Origin: an uncultured Bacilli bacterium
GTDB taxonomy: Bacteria; Bacillota_I; Bacilli_A; RFN20; CAG-631
Length of the DNA: 64,000 nt
NCBI GenBank assembly: GCA_934201705.1
Contig: CAKPXF010000013.1
Location: 11,934 to 75,933 of the forward strand
Reading direction: 5' to 3'
A program made the position numbers and the translations under genes. The notes under the pieces are model-generated. The model was not told the origin of the DNA and did no database searches. It worked only from the letters and a program-made list of their open reading frames with translations. This document shows positions 16,612-27,931 of this stretch, one piece after another. The stretch's first letter is position 1; each line of letters begins with the position of its first letter.

Positions 16612-19600
16612 ATGAAAAATATAGATATGAATTATTCTATTTATAAAAAAAGAATAAAATTTAATTTGTTAATTAAGTTTTGTCTTTTTTTAATAATGAT
16701 GTTATCTACAGTTACAATGATAATTTGTGGAAATAACACAACCATTAATTCTTTAACAGAACCACCTACAGATTATGGTAACAACTATGAAGTAGAAAAA
16801 ATTGATAGTTTAGAAGTTAATAGTGGCTCATTTGAAGGAATTATAAAAAGTGGAGATAAATCATTTGTATTAGTATACAATTTAGATGAAAATGTCAATG
16901 GTCTTATTACATTAGCAAGAATCTCTCAAAATGATAGCCTTAAAGGATATACATTTAATATTGCCTTTGGTACAAGCGTATCTTTAAATATAAAATATGA
17001 AAATAACAATCCTATCTTAAATGAAAGCTTTTTTGGCATTGGTAACTCTAAATTTCCATTTAAGGGCAACATAATTATTAGTGGCGCTGCTGATACATCT
17101 ATATATATGGAGGAGAATAATTGGGGATGCTTATTTAATAATTTATCTAATGAAGCCTCAATTATTTCAGCGTCTAACAACTTTGTTTTACACTCAGCAT
17201 GTAAAGACATAAACGATACCGAAGTAAATAAAAGATCATTTATGCTTGCTCGTAAAATTACAATTACGGAAAATAATAAGGAATTAAATATCAGTGGCTT
17301 TCGTTTTGGTGAAAGCGAAGGTACTACGATACAAGGTGCATATGTCATCGATGATGATAATGTAGGATTAGTTGCAGGAAGTGTTCAACCATATAATGAT
17401 GCTACTAGTTTTTCTATCGACTTAACTAATTCAATAACTAATGGTAAATATATTATTAAAAGTAAAAATGGTATAGCTGGTGGCTTAATTGGTTATATTG
17501 AAAAGAATGCGAATGTTGAAATTGCTTTACCAAATAATTATAATTTTGAAGTTAATTCAAATACCAATAACGCTGGCTTATTAATTGGAACAAATAATGG
17601 CTCTATTTCATTTTCTAATGATGCTAATCATATTCTTAACGGAACAGTATCTTCACCACTTGCTTCGGGGCTAATTGGTGAAAATAATGACAATGCATCT
17701 GTTTTATTTAATAATAATATATCAATTACGTTAAATTCAGAAGGGGTATATTGTGGAGGGTTAGTAGGCTATAATCATGGCACTATTCGTACGAATGATG
17801 TAACAATTAATAATTCATCATTAAAAGCGACAAATGCTCTTGGTGGGTTTATTGGCATTTCATCATCAAATGATGAAAATGGTGGTATTGTTATAAATGG
17901 AAATATTTTATTAAATAACAATACATTAAATAGTGAAAAAGCACTTTACGTTGGCGGCTTGATTGGTAGTTTAATTACACAAGAAGATATGACGCTTGAA
18001 AACATTAATGTATGTAATACAATAAACTACTCTACAAGTAGCAATAATTGTATAATCGGTGGTTTGATTGGCTATCTTCAAGCAAATGGCAATTTCAAAT
18101 TAAAATTAAATGATAAATCAAAAATATCAATTATTGCAAAGAGTGGTACAATTGGAGGAATAATTGCTAACATTGATTCCACTAAAGATAAAATGGTCTT
18201 GATTGAAGGAAATGGGACTACTAATGATTCACTTGAATTAAATTTAAATATAAAAGCAAATAGCAATGTATACCTTGGTGGTATTGCTGGAAAAATAAAA
18301 GGCTACACAAAAATAAATAATTTAAAATTAATTAATACTTTTTCAAGTCAAGGCATGTTATATTATGCTAAGATTGCCCACATAGTATTGGATGATTCAA
18401 TTCTTGATATTGGCAACATTAACTTAAAAGAAACTAGTTCAATAGGTACAACACTTGTAAATAAAGTTGGTGAAAGCAAAACAGGAGTTGTTCGTTTGAA
18501 TGGTGCAATTGATGATACTTCTACAAATATATATCATATTGTTCGTGAGCAAAATTCTTCTCTTATTTATAAAGATATAAATTGCTCATATAATGCTTCT
18601 TCATCAAAATATAATGATATTGGAAATTATGGCCAAATTATTAGAAATGATATCTTAAAAATCATTAATTTTAATGATGCTACACATGAAATTTCAATTA
18701 AAGAGCCAATAGATGCTCGTGGTGCTATTACTTTAGATAGCAAAGAAGCTTTAGCAAAGCTAGCTATTTCATTTTATACAAAGGGTGAAATTTCAGGTGT
18801 TGAAGGTGCAACATATAGTCAATTATTTACAAAAAGCATTAATATTACTAATTCAATTTCATTATCTAATACAGGAATTGAACAAATAACACCAAGCAAT
18901 AATAATTCAAACTCATACCAAGGAACTATTAATGGAAATAATAATACCATCACCCTTGCTATTGGCGAGGATATAAACGGAAATATAGTTAGAATTAAAA
19001 GTTCAAAAATGCGTGGTGTGGAAATTAATGCACGCAGTTATTTAGGATTATTTGCAAGTATTCATAATGCTACAATTAATAATTTAACCATTAATGGTAA
19101 GATATCAAGTGAATTATTATCATTTAATCAGTATATTGGTGCTTTTGCAAGTTGTGGAAGTGGCAACATAAAAATAAATAATTGTAAAACAGACATCGAA
19201 ATAGCCATTGTAAATGGTAGCAATACTGACAAAAAAGAAAAATTATATGTTGGAGGAATGATTGCTAGTATTGATAATTGTACTTTATTAAATGTGAATA
19301 ATTGTACATTTAGTGCTAATATTGATGACTCATCTAATTATAGTGGAAATAATCTATCATATGGTGGATTTAGTGCAATAGTATTATATAATGGCACTAG
19401 CAATATTACTTTTTCATCAAATAGCATAAAAACTACAATTAAAAAAAGTAATAGTAGTAATGAAATATTAAAAATAGGGGGATTAATTGCAACACTTACG
19501 TGTAATAATTACTCTATAGTTGACCTTAATGGAACAAATGCAGATGTATCAATTAATGTGGCAAATGGAGCTAGTGAGGTCGGTGGCATACTTGGTTATG

Positions 19601-22600
19601 AATTTAACAACTGCAAGATTGATGTTAATAACCATTACACTGGCAATATAAATGTAAATAACGCAAGCATTGGTGGATTAATCACTAATTTAAATGGTAG
19701 ATTAAATGTTAATAATGGCTTTAAGCTTGATAATATTAACATTGTATCTCAAGGTAATAATCGTGGCTTATTATTAGCAAATGGAACAAATGCATTAATA
19801 ATTATAAATGTTGATCCTTCAGCTTTTAATAATCATATTACTGCCTTAGGCTTTGATTTGTTTGTTGGAAAAAACATTGAATCTTATTCATCAGTTGATA
19901 TTGGCTCAAAAGGTGGAATTGTATCAATTGAAACAGGAAGCGGTGAAGGATTGTTACCTAATTCATCTGGTTGGTACGACTTGATTAAAGATCGTGAAAA
20001 CACTAAAACAAGATATTATTTTAACATTGCCGCACTTGAAAATAAGACAAATATTAATGAAGCAATAAATAATCCAATTGATTTATTATATTGGAGCGTT
20101 TATAGCTTTGCAAAAAATAGTTTAAATAGTAACGTTAGTAGCGAATTCTTTAAATGTAATGTCAATAATATTACTAGTGCTTTAAAGGATATTGATATGA
20201 CAAACTATTGTTTTTATCCTTCTTATAAGGAAAGTGTTATCATTGATTTAAGTAATAAAACACTAACTCTTGGAACATCTATTGTAGAATCAAAGAATCA
20301 ATTCTTTGGCATTCAAACAGGAATAATATCTGATATCCATTCAAAATCAGCAACAACTAATTCAACAATTCAAAATATTAAAATTGCCGGAATAGCTAAA
20401 TGTATAGATGAAAATTCCGGATCAGGTGCTTTAATTTGTGGCACTGTTTATGGCTCTATTAGTAATTCTAAACAAAACATTATAAATCTTACTATTAAAA
20501 ATATTACCATTTCTGGTATTAAGGCTGATAACAACTATATTTATCGTCCTTTAATTGTTAACCAATTTGGCTCTTATATTGATGTTATAATAAGTGGAAT
20601 ACAGGAAGATAAGGATAAATATCCTAGCGATTCTAAAGTGGCAGCTTCATTATTTGGAAGAGGCGGAATCCTTAGTGGAAATTCTCAATCATCATTTATT
20701 AAAATGGTCCTATCAAATATAAAGCTTGATGGAAAAAGTGATAGTTCTATTTTTGCAAATTCTACGCTATTTTATGATGTATCATATGTTAGTGGTACTG
20801 GCTCAATTACTTATAATTTCACATTTGCAGAAGACTGGGATAATGAGCATAATGTAACTTATGGCGCAGAGCTTGAATTAAATGAAAATCAAAGAATGTA
20901 CTTTGATAAGGATATTTATGTAAATCCTTTAGAAAGGCCAACAGAAGCAAGCAATCCCTACCTATTTAGTGAAAACTATTTATTTTATGTATTTGTTAAA
21001 ACAACTGGTGAAACTACAAACTTGAATTTAAGTGTTAACCGTAAGAGTTCAACTTTAACAACTGGTTGGGGTACTTATAAGCATCCATATATTATTTCAT
21101 CATCTAGTCAACTTGAAGACTTATCAAATTGGCTTTCTGGAAATAATGTTAGTTTTGCAAATGGATGGGAAATTAATTTTCCTAAAGATAGAATAGGATC
21201 TGTAACAAACTGGAATAAAGATACGACATCTGCAAATAAATTAACTAATTTATCTGAATATAGTACTATCCGTTCTTATAATGGAATATTGAAGAATTCT
21301 TCAGGAGTTGTACTACAAAAGAAACTATTATTAGATTATTTATCTGGAGCATATTTTAAACTTGCTAGTGCAAGCGAATTTACATTATCAGCTAGTTATT
21401 CTGGTATTGGTTCAGTTACATATCCATTCCATGGTGTAATTGATGGAAGTGGAAGAGTAATTCATATGCCAACAAGAGATAATAAAACTCCTGTTGATGA
21501 AAATGGCTTTGGATTTATTAATGTAGCAAGTGGATGTGCAATATATAATCTTACTGCAAGTTATGAAACAGTATCTCTTTCAAATCAAGAATTTAATGAA
21601 AAATCCACTAATACATCTAATCCTACTGAAAAGCCTTCAACATCAATTCCTCATTTTGGTGGAATTATTGCTAGAATCGCTGGTGGAGATAATTTGCTTG
21701 ATGAAGTTAAAGTTTACATCAATAATGAAATTGATTCTGGTGCGATGCATTCTGCAAGTGGTGGTTATGTTGGCTTAATTACAGGTGGTGGTGTATTATT
21801 AAATAATATTGAGGTAATAACTTCATCAAAATTTAATAAAGATAATAGATTATATCATAACAATTATATAGGTAGAGTGATTCAAGGCTATGCAATGGCT
21901 ATTGATGGTATAAAATATAATAATAGTAAAGAAATTCCAAATCTTTCAATATGCAGTGACTATGATATTCCTGCATTACATTTAAATGATTTTATCTCTC
22001 ATAAAAAGGGATATAATAATGGCACATTTACTATTGAAAATAAAGAGGATTTGCTAATTTTATCTATGGGCATGAATTCTGGAGCCTTTAGAGGAATAGA
22101 TAGTTCAAATTTTTCATATGGTCCTTCATCACTATCTCGTTTTGGCAATTATAGTCATATCGGTAGTGATATCGATGGCTTTGTAGATAGCAATGAAAAA
22201 TACATTGATGATAATAATAGAATTAGTCTTTTAGCTTCATATTTTAATATCACTGAGGACATATTAAATAAAGATATATCAATCCAATTAACTTCAAATA
22301 CTGAATATGATTTAACTGAATATGGTAATTCAATGCGCGGAATTAGTGGAATATATAGTAATTCACCATTATATAAAATAAATTATTTTGGTTGTACAAA
22401 TAGTGTCACTATAAAGTTAAATATGAACATGTATCAATATGTTAACACTACAAGTGATAGTAAGGCTATTTTTCAACCAGATAGTATTCTAAGTTATGGA
22501 TTATTTGGACAAATAAACAGTGATTTTATTGCAGAAAATGTTATTTTCAATGGAAAATTATCACTTCAATACATTGACATAAATAATGTTATTATCGAAA

Positions 22601-25600
22601 AGAATTACTTTAATGCGCTTGATATTAATAGTAATATTTCTTTAAATAACTGCTCTGTTGGAGCATTAATTGGAAGAACACCATATGCTATCAATTTAGC
22701 AAATGTTTGCTTAAATAATATGGAGGTTATTTCTCCAGATATTGCTGGTGGCATTATTGGATTGCAATTTTTAGTAAAAAATGCTTCAACTAATAATATT
22801 AATGACATAACAATTAACAATTCTTCAGTTCATGGAAGACGTAATGCTGGTGGCATTATTGGATATTTTAGAAACAATATTTTAGGAAATGTTAATGTTA
22901 CTAATATAAATATAAATAATTCAATAATTGAAAATATTTTTTCAATAATAGTAAATAAGCAAACTCAATATGTTGGAACAGGCGGCGTATTTGGAGTACT
23001 TGAAGGAAACGATAGTACAACAACTAATATACAAATAAGTAACTGCTCTATTTTAAAAACTGCCATTGTTTATTATTCTTGGCGACATCAAGATGTCGCA
23101 GCAAATAGAGGCGCAGTTGGCTCTGGGGGAATAATAGGAGTTATAAAAACAACAAATAAGCACCCTAGCAAGCAAAATGTTTCATTTACTGGATGTACGA
23201 TAAATGGATGCGTTGTATTTGCATTAGGAAATACTAAAGACAATATGTATTCAACATCTTATCATTATGATGTAGTTCCAAATTCTTCTATTACAAACTC
23301 ACTTTCTGAAGATTTCAAGTCAAAATTAGTATATAATGGTGAAAAGCAATCATCAGTAAAGGTAATTGCTTATTTGCTTAGTCAAAATTCAAATAATAGA
23401 AATGGTTGGGGTGAAGGAACTGCTGGCGGATTTATTGGCTATTGTTCAGCAAATTTAAAATTTGATAATTGCAATTTATTAGCAAATGCTGCGCCAGTTG
23501 CAATTGCTGGAACTAATAGTTCATCCGGAATTGTTGGTGAAATAAAAGCTGGAATGGCAAGCTTTGAATTAAAAAATACAAGCATAAAAACAAATGGCCA
23601 TGATATGTTTATCATCAGTTATACTCGTTCTGCTGGCGTTATAGTTACTACAGATTCGAATAATACAAATTACGTGATAAACAACCTACAAATAGCTGGA
23701 ACTAATGATAATCCAATTAGAATTATTGCAAGTAAATTCCAAAGTAGTGAAGCAGGCGGATTATTTGCTTCATTTAAATCAAATTCTACTACAATATCTA
23801 ATTGTAAATTAACAAATTGTATTATAAGTGCTTCCTATGCAAGTGGATTTTTAGAGCAAATCACTACTAGTACGAATAATATGTATAGTTTTTATAATAT
23901 TCATCTTGAAAATAATGTTATTTATAATAAATCAGCCCAAACAGGTTCACTATTCCGTATGTTAAATTCTAATTTAACTATTAACTTAAATGGAGCTTAT
24001 ATTGGTAATAACTATATTGCTGGTAATGGTAAAGGAACTGGAACGATGTTTGGTACAAATAATGCCATACTAAATGCAAAATATGTTATTTTTGAAGATA
24101 ATAGAATAAGTAATGGTTCAATTAATAATTATCTATTTACTACATATAAGCTAAATAATGCTAAAGATTATTTATCTAGCAATTTAAAAAATTTAGATGC
24201 TTCAATTATTGGCTATAGCAACACAGGACAACTAAACGTCATAGCATTAAGCGCGAAATATTCTGATGCTAATTTTATTAATAAAGAGCAAAAAAACATT
24301 TATAGTTTTTCAACTGGAAAAGAAGTAATTGTCTATGCTGCTTATAATGCTTATAGATATTATACATATAAAGAAGTTGTAAATTTTGATAGTAATTTAA
24401 CTCCACAAGAAGAAGCAATCGCCAAAATAAGCTATAGCATACTGCTTGATAAAAATGCAAATACAATTTATGGTGATAGCACATTTGCTGGCAATCCTAG
24501 TAGCATTAATGCCTTAAAATGGTATGAAGCCAATAAAGAATACATATTTGATGGTACATCATTACTTATCACTTTAAAAGATAAAAATAATGGTTTTACA
24601 ATAAATGAAAGAATGATAATGGTTAATTTAACTACAGATATCGATAATACCCTTAAAAATTATATAAACATGCTGACAAATAATGGATTTAAGCAAGCAT
24701 ATACAAATAATAAAGTAAATGTGAAGGCAATACGTTATTATGTAGATGAAAATGGAGCTTTAACAACTGCCAAAGAAAATGGAAAAGAATTAGAAGGAAG
24801 TGTTGTCTTTGAAAACAATAAATTCTATAATGGTGTTTATGATAGCTTAGATGAAACAAATAAAACTATTACCATACTTTATTTAGAATTTCTAGATGCT
24901 AATGATAATATTGCATATACAATGCATATTCCATTATTCTATCAACGTTCAATTTCAATGAAAATATTCGTTAAGCCAGTTGAAGGTGAAGAATATTACT
25001 TGCCTTCATTTATTGATCCAAATAGCGAACCACGCGTTAATGCATTGCAAACTAGCGTTTCATTTGCAAGTCCATTTACTTTATATGTTGAATATAATTA
25101 TGATAGAATGATAAACGAGCTTGGGGATGATTTTAGTAATTTTAAAAAAGTAATTGAATTAACAACGCCAGGAGGAATAAGTGATGAAAATGCAAAAATT
25201 GAGAAAGATACATCGTTTATTCTAATAGATTTAAATAGTAGCAGTCCAAAAGGTTACAAATACTACAAATTAAAATTAGATAAGGATGAAAGATTCATTC
25301 GATTCGAATCATTTACTGATTTTGGTTTAGTAAATCTTCAAGAAATTAAAAAAGTTGGTGAAAAATTAGCAAATGATAAACGTATTTGTAAAGATACTAA
25401 TGCTGAAGGTTGTATTTATTGTGAAAAATATCTATTAGTGGTTTTCCCGGTTAATTCAGCTGATGAAAATACTATGACTTACAATATGAAAGCAACTATT
25501 GATGAAGAGCAAAGAAAAGAAACAAATATTACAGTCAAAGCTAATCACGTTATCGGTCAAATATCATTATGGGGCTCACCAAAGATGAATAATACCTCTT

Positions 25601-26664
25601 CTTATATTAACAACCAATCTGAAAGTAAGCTATTTTTAAATAAGGAAAATGAAAAACTAGAAATGAATGTTAATTCATCAGTAATAATTAAAAATGATTA
25701 TGTAACATCATTACAAAGCACATCAAAATCATTATATAGTACCCATGTAATTCAATTAAGAAATGATACAACGCAAAAATATGTTGATTTGCCTAAGGGG
25801 ACAATAGTTAACATTACTAGTACAAATGGTAAAGTATATGCTAATACCTCTTTAGAAGCAAAAACTACCCAAATCAAGTTTAGTGCCGGCAATATTTTAA
25901 GTGAGTTAGGTAATGCCGATAAAATTTATGATGATAATAATCCATCAAAGATATTAGCTTATCAATACAATACATCATATAAAATCTCACTTGATTTTTC
26001 AAATGTAAGCAATGCTGATTTTAATATAGCATTTAATGGTAGCGATTCAACTAAATATTCATTATTTGATTCGTTATATCTTTCAAGAATAGAAACATCT
26101 CTTGGTAATGGCCCTGTTGATACACACTGCCAATTTACTGCTATAAAGAATACATCAGTAAAAATGGTTGTAGTTCCAACCAATAATCAAAATTTAGGTA
26201 TTAATCTTGAGAAAAAAGATGATGTAACAAATAATGGTATTATTGACTTTATTATTAATGTTAATTACCAAGATTTTGAGAATAAAGTCTTTAATGATGT
26301 AACAATTTCATTTGAACTTAAAAAGAAAATATATAATAGTGCTTCAAATACATATGAATATATACCAGCTACAACAAAAGAAAACAGCATATGGAGCATT
26401 TCAAAAAATGGTATTTCATTAACTAAAACGCCAATTGATAATACTCTTCCAAATGATGAGCAAGTATTCTTCTACAAGGATAGTGCTAAAGTAGTTAATA
26501 AAGAGGTAAATGAAAAATATACTCTTAAAGTTAATGTAGATGATGCTAATCTTGAATTAACAAATTATATGTTATTTGTTAATGTTAAGTCAAATGAAAA
26601 TGTAGATATTACTGCAAATGATTATTTTGTATTCTTAATTTGTCGATTGAATGTCGATAAATAA
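16612..26664 (+). CDS. giant secreted GLUG-repeat beta-helix adhesin
   Basis: This about 3350-residue protein is the largest in the window. It has an N-terminal hydrophobic signal or anchor (about 15-35), then many irregular repeats of the GLUG type, for example AGGLIGYI, CGGLVGYNHGTI, VGGLIGSL, GGIIGY and NAGGIIGYF, each followed by Asn/Ser/Thr-rich strands, as in right-handed beta-helix surface proteins. Repeats are dense at about 220-620, 840-1110 and 2010-2430. The last 700 residues are non-repetitive. No LPXTG motif or C-terminal membrane segment is seen, so attachment may rely on the N-terminal segment or on the three small proteins upstream. The ATG at 16612 follows GGTGG; an upstream in-frame ATG at 16585 lies inside the previous gene. 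Confidence 0.8.
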   Translation: MKNIDMNYSIYKKRIKFNLLIKFCLFLIMMLSTVTMIICGNNTTINSLTEPPTDYGNNYEVEKIDSLEVNSGSFEGIIKSGDKSFVLVYNLDENVNGLITLARISQNDSLKGYTFNIAFGTSVSLNIKYENNNPILNESFFGIGNSKFPFKGNIIISGAADTSIYMEENNWGCLFNNLSNEASIISASNNFVLHSACKDINDTEVNKRSFMLARKITITENNKELNISGFRFGESEGTTIQGAYVIDDDNVGLVAGSVQPYNDATSFSIDLTNSITNGKYIIKSKNGIAGGLIGYIEKNANVEIALPNNYNFEVNSNTNNAGLLIGTNNGSISFSNDANHILNGTVSSPLASGLIGENNDNASVLFNNNISITLNSEGVYCGGLVGYNHGTIRTNDVTINNSSLKATNALGGFIGISSSNDENGGIVINGNILLNNNTLNSEKALYVGGLIGSLITQEDMTLENINVCNTINYSTSSNNCIIGGLIGYLQANGNFKLKLNDKSKISIIAKSGTIGGIIANIDSTKDKMVLIEGNGTTNDSLELNLNIKANSNVYLGGIAGKIKGYTKINNLKLINTFSSQGMLYYAKIAHIVLDDSILDIGNINLKETSSIGTTLVNKVGESKTGVVRLNGAIDDTSTNIYHIVREQNSSLIYKDINCSYNASSSKYNDIGNYGQIIRNDILKIINFNDATHEISIKEPIDARGAITLDSKEALAKLAISFYTKGEISGVEGATYSQLFTKSINITNSISLSNTGIEQITPSNNNSNSYQGTINGNNNTITLAIGEDINGNIVRIKSSKMRGVEINARSYLGLFASIHNATINNLTINGKISSELLSFNQYIGAFASCGSGNIKINNCKTDIEIAIVNGSNTDKKEKLYVGGMIASIDNCTLLNVNNCTFSANIDDSSNYSGNNLSYGGFSAIVLYNGTSNITFSSNSIKTTIKKSNSSNEILKIGGLIATLTCNNYSIVDLNGTNADVSINVANGASEVGGILGYEFNNCKIDVNNHYTGNINVNNASIGGLITNLNGRLNVNNGFKLDNINIVSQGNNRGLLLANGTNALIIINVDPSAFNNHITALGFDLFVGKNIESYSSVDIGSKGGIVSIETGSGEGLLPNSSGWYDLIKDRENTKTRYYFNIAALENKTNINEAINNPIDLLYWSVYSFAKNSLNSNVSSEFFKCNVNNITSALKDIDMTNYCFYPSYKESVIIDLSNKTLTLGTSIVESKNQFFGIQTGIISDIHSKSATTNSTIQNIKIAGIAKCIDENSGSGALICGTVYGSISNSKQNIINLTIKNITISGIKADNNYIYRPLIVNQFGSYIDVIISGIQEDKDKYPSDSKVAASLFGRGGILSGNSQSSFIKMVLSNIKLDGKSDSSIFANSTLFYDVSYVSGTGSITYNFTFAEDWDNEHNVTYGAELELNENQRMYFDKDIYVNPLERPTEASNPYLFSENYLFYVFVKTTGETTNLNLSVNRKSSTLTTGWGTYKHPYIISSSSQLEDLSNWLSGNNVSFANGWEINFPKDRIGSVTNWNKDTTSANKLTNLSEYSTIRSYNGILKNSSGVVLQKKLLLDYLSGAYFKLASASEFTLSASYSGIGSVTYPFHGVIDGSGRVIHMPTRDNKTPVDENGFGFINVASGCAIYNLTASYETVSLSNQEFNEKSTNTSNPTEKPSTSIPHFGGIIARIAGGDNLLDEVKVYINNEIDSGAMHSASGGYVGLITGGGVLLNNIEVITSSKFNKDNRLYHNNYIGRVIQGYAMAIDGIKYNNSKEIPNLSICSDYDIPALHLNDFISHKKGYNNGTFTIENKEDLLILSMGMNSGAFRGIDSSNFSYGPSSLSRFGNYSHIGSDIDGFVDSNEKYIDDNNRISLLASYFNITEDILNKDISIQLTSNTEYDLTEYGNSMRGISGIYSNSPLYKINYFGCTNSVTIKLNMNMYQYVNTTSDSKAIFQPDSILSYGLFGQINSDFIAENVIFNGKLSLQYIDINNVIIEKNYFNALDINSNISLNNCSVGALIGRTPYAINLANVCLNNMEVISPDIAGGIIGLQFLVKNASTNNINDITINNSSVHGRRNAGGIIGYFRNNILGNVNVTNININNSIIENIFSIIVNKQTQYVGTGGVFGVLEGNDSTTTNIQISNCSILKTAIVYYSWRHQDVAANRGAVGSGGIIGVIKTTNKHPSKQNVSFTGCTINGCVVFALGNTKDNMYSTSYHYDVVPNSSITNSLSEDFKSKLVYNGEKQSSVKVIAYLLSQNSNNRNGWGEGTAGGFIGYCSANLKFDNCNLLANAAPVAIAGTNSSSGIVGEIKAGMASFELKNTSIKTNGHDMFIISYTRSAGVIVTTDSNNTNYVINNLQIAGTNDNPIRIIASKFQSSEAGGLFASFKSNSTTISNCKLTNCIISASYASGFLEQITTSTNNMYSFYNIHLENNVIYNKSAQTGSLFRMLNSNLTINLNGAYIGNNYIAGNGKGTGTMFGTNNAILNAKYVIFEDNRISNGSINNYLFTTYKLNNAKDYLSSNLKNLDASIIGYSNTGQLNVIALSAKYSDANFINKEQKNIYSFSTGKEVIVYAAYNAYRYYTYKEVVNFDSNLTPQEEAIAKISYSILLDKNANTIYGDSTFAGNPSSINALKWYEANKEYIFDGTSLLITLKDKNNGFTINERMIMVNLTTDIDNTLKNYINMLTNNGFKQAYTNNKVNVKAIRYYVDENGALTTAKENGKELEGSVVFENNKFYNGVYDSLDETNKTITILYLEFLDANDNIAYTMHIPLFYQRSISMKIFVKPVEGEEYYLPSFIDPNSEPRVNALQTSVSFASPFTLYVEYNYDRMINELGDDFSNFKKVIELTTPGGISDENAKIEKDTSFILIDLNSSSPKGYKYYKLKLDKDERFIRFESFTDFGLVNLQEIKKVGEKLANDKRICKDTNAEGCIYCEKYLLVVFPVNSADENTMTYNMKATIDEEQRKETNITVKANHVIGQISLWGSPKMNNTSSYINNQSESKLFLNKENEKLEMNVNSSVIIKNDYVTSLQSTSKSLYSTHVIQLRNDTTQKYVDLPKGTIVNITSTNGKVYANTSLEAKTTQIKFSAGNILSELGNADKIYDDNNPSKILAYQYNTSYKISLDFSNVSNADFNIAFNGSDSTKYSLFDSLYLSRIETSLGNGPVDTHCQFTAIKNTSVKMVVVPTNNQNLGINLEKKDDVTNNGIIDFIINVNYQDFENKVFNDVTISFELKKKIYNSASNTYEYIPATTKENSIWSISKNGISLTKTPIDNTLPNDEQVFFYKDSAKVVNKEVNEKYTLKVNVDDANLELTNYMLFVNVKSNENVDITANDYFVFLICRLNVDK

Positions 26665-26715
26665 GCTATTTAAAAAATTATATAGCAAAAACTATGTAAA
26701 ATAACAAAATAGTAA

Positions 26716-26753
26716 TTAAAAATGGTATGTGCACTAAACATCACCATTTTTAA
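26716..26753 (+). terminator. terminator of the surface operon
   Basis: A stem TTAAAAATGGT with ACCATTTTTAA encloses a 16-base loop about 50 bases after the adhesin stop codon. It marks the end of the 12.6 kb operon. Confidence 0.7.
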
Positions 26754-26917
26754 TGTTTATTACAAAATTAATTGAATTAATAATTATTAATGAAATAAAT
26801 AATGCTTTCTATACTTGGATGTTTTAAGAATAAAATATTCACTAAACACAAAAGTAATTGTTGTTTTTAATAATGTTAAAAATAGATTTTTTGCTGAAGC
26901 AAAGGAATAATATTGCT

Positions 26918-26950
26918 AAAAAAAGATTAGAATTTAACTAATCTTTTTTT
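26918..26950. terminator. strong bidirectional terminator between adhesin and esterase genes
   Basis: A perfect stem AAAAAAAGATTAG / CTAATCTTTTTTT with a seven-base loop has A and T runs on both sides, so it can stop transcription from either direction. The rest of the 26.67-27.03 kb gap has no coding signal. Confidence 0.85.
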
Positions 26951-27034
26951 CGTTATTAATTTGTTTTTACTATATAGCAAAAATAACAATTAGCTTTTCG
27001 TTTGCTCTAAGATAGAGTGAATTGTCAATTCTTG

Positions 27035-27928
27035 CTATTTATTATGTTTTTTAAAAAATTCAATCATTTTATCATTTGCTTCAATAGATTCATTGATTTC
27101 AGGAAGCATTGCTGCAAATGCATGAGGTAATGATTTAAAGGAAACCATATTTACTAATTCATAATTAATATTATTCCCACTTAATTGTTTGGCAAATGAA
27201 ACACTATAATGCCTTAAAAAATCACCTTTTCCTGTAATTAAAAAGCATGGCGGTAAATAGCCTATAACATTTTTGTTTAAAATATTATAATAAGCATTAT
27301 CGAATTTCTTTTTATATTTTTTACCATAAATCATTTTTGGTAAAAACATACCAATTTGGTCAAATTTATTAGTATAAAACATGCCACTAATTAATCCTAA
27401 TGCTTTAAATGAAGGTATTATATTATTAACACTTAAAGCTTCCTTTAAATGTGGATTGTTTTTAATAGCAGCTAAATATACACATAAATAAGCCCCCGCA
27501 CTATCACCAGTTAAATAAGTTTCATTAATATTTCCATTATAATTGCTAGCAATATCACTTATTTTATTGATTGCTTTTATTAAATTATTTAAAATATCAA
27601 TTATTTTTGCACTTGGAGAAAGAGGATATTCAACACAAAATACAACATATTTTTTTAAAGCTAATGAAGCACAATATAAACGATTTACTTCCTTTTTTCC
27701 AAGTAAAAAGCCCCCACCATGAATATTAATAATTATTGGTAGTTCTTCTTTATTATTAACTGGTTGATAAATATCTATTTTATTATAAATATGTTCACCA
27801 TACGAAACATTTTCTACTAAGCTAACTAAATGTGAAGGAAACGGATAGTTTTCATTTCTTTTATTTAGCCAATTATCTAATGTTTCTTCTTGCTTTTTTA
27901 TTTGTTTTCCTATAATGTTTTCTAGCAT
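27035..27928 (-). CDS. alpha/beta-hydrolase, HSL-type esterase/lipase
   Basis: The 297-residue protein has the hormone-sensitive-lipase family layout: oxyanion-hole motif HGGGF (70-74), nucleophile S143 in TGDSAGAY, acid D236 in TGKGDFLRH and catalytic H269 in SLPHAF. It lacks a signal peptide and should be a cytoplasmic carboxylesterase. It follows the aldolase gene after three bases, so the two form one transcript. A decayed copy of its 3' end lies at 13475-13655, on the far side of the surface operon. The physiological ester is unknown. Confidence 0.85.
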   Translation of the reverse strand: MLENIIGKQIKKQEETLDNWLNKRNENYPFPSHLVSLVENVSYGEHIYNKIDIYQPVNNKEELPIIINIHGGGFLLGKKEVNRLYCASLALKKYVVFCVEYPLSPSAKIIDILNNLIKAINKISDIASNYNGNINETYLTGDSAGAYLCVYLAAIKNNPHLKEALSVNNIIPSFKALGLISGMFYTNKFDQIGMFLPKMIYGKKYKKKFDNAYYNILNKNVIGYLPPCFLITGKGDFLRHYSVSFAKQLSGNNINYELVNMVSFKSLPHAFAAMLPEINESIEANDKMIEFFKKHNK

Positions 27929-27931
27929 ATA

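Noticed and set aside
16612..26664. Giant gene as a synthetase needing the nearby phosphopantetheinyl transferase
   Set aside because: The protein has only a signal segment, GLUG repeats and beta-rich sequence; no carrier, condensation or ketosynthase motifs.
13475..27200. Prophage or integrative element between the two esterase copies
   Set aside because: No integrase, excisionase, relaxase or phage structural gene is present; the repeat supports an old rearrangement but not a defined element.
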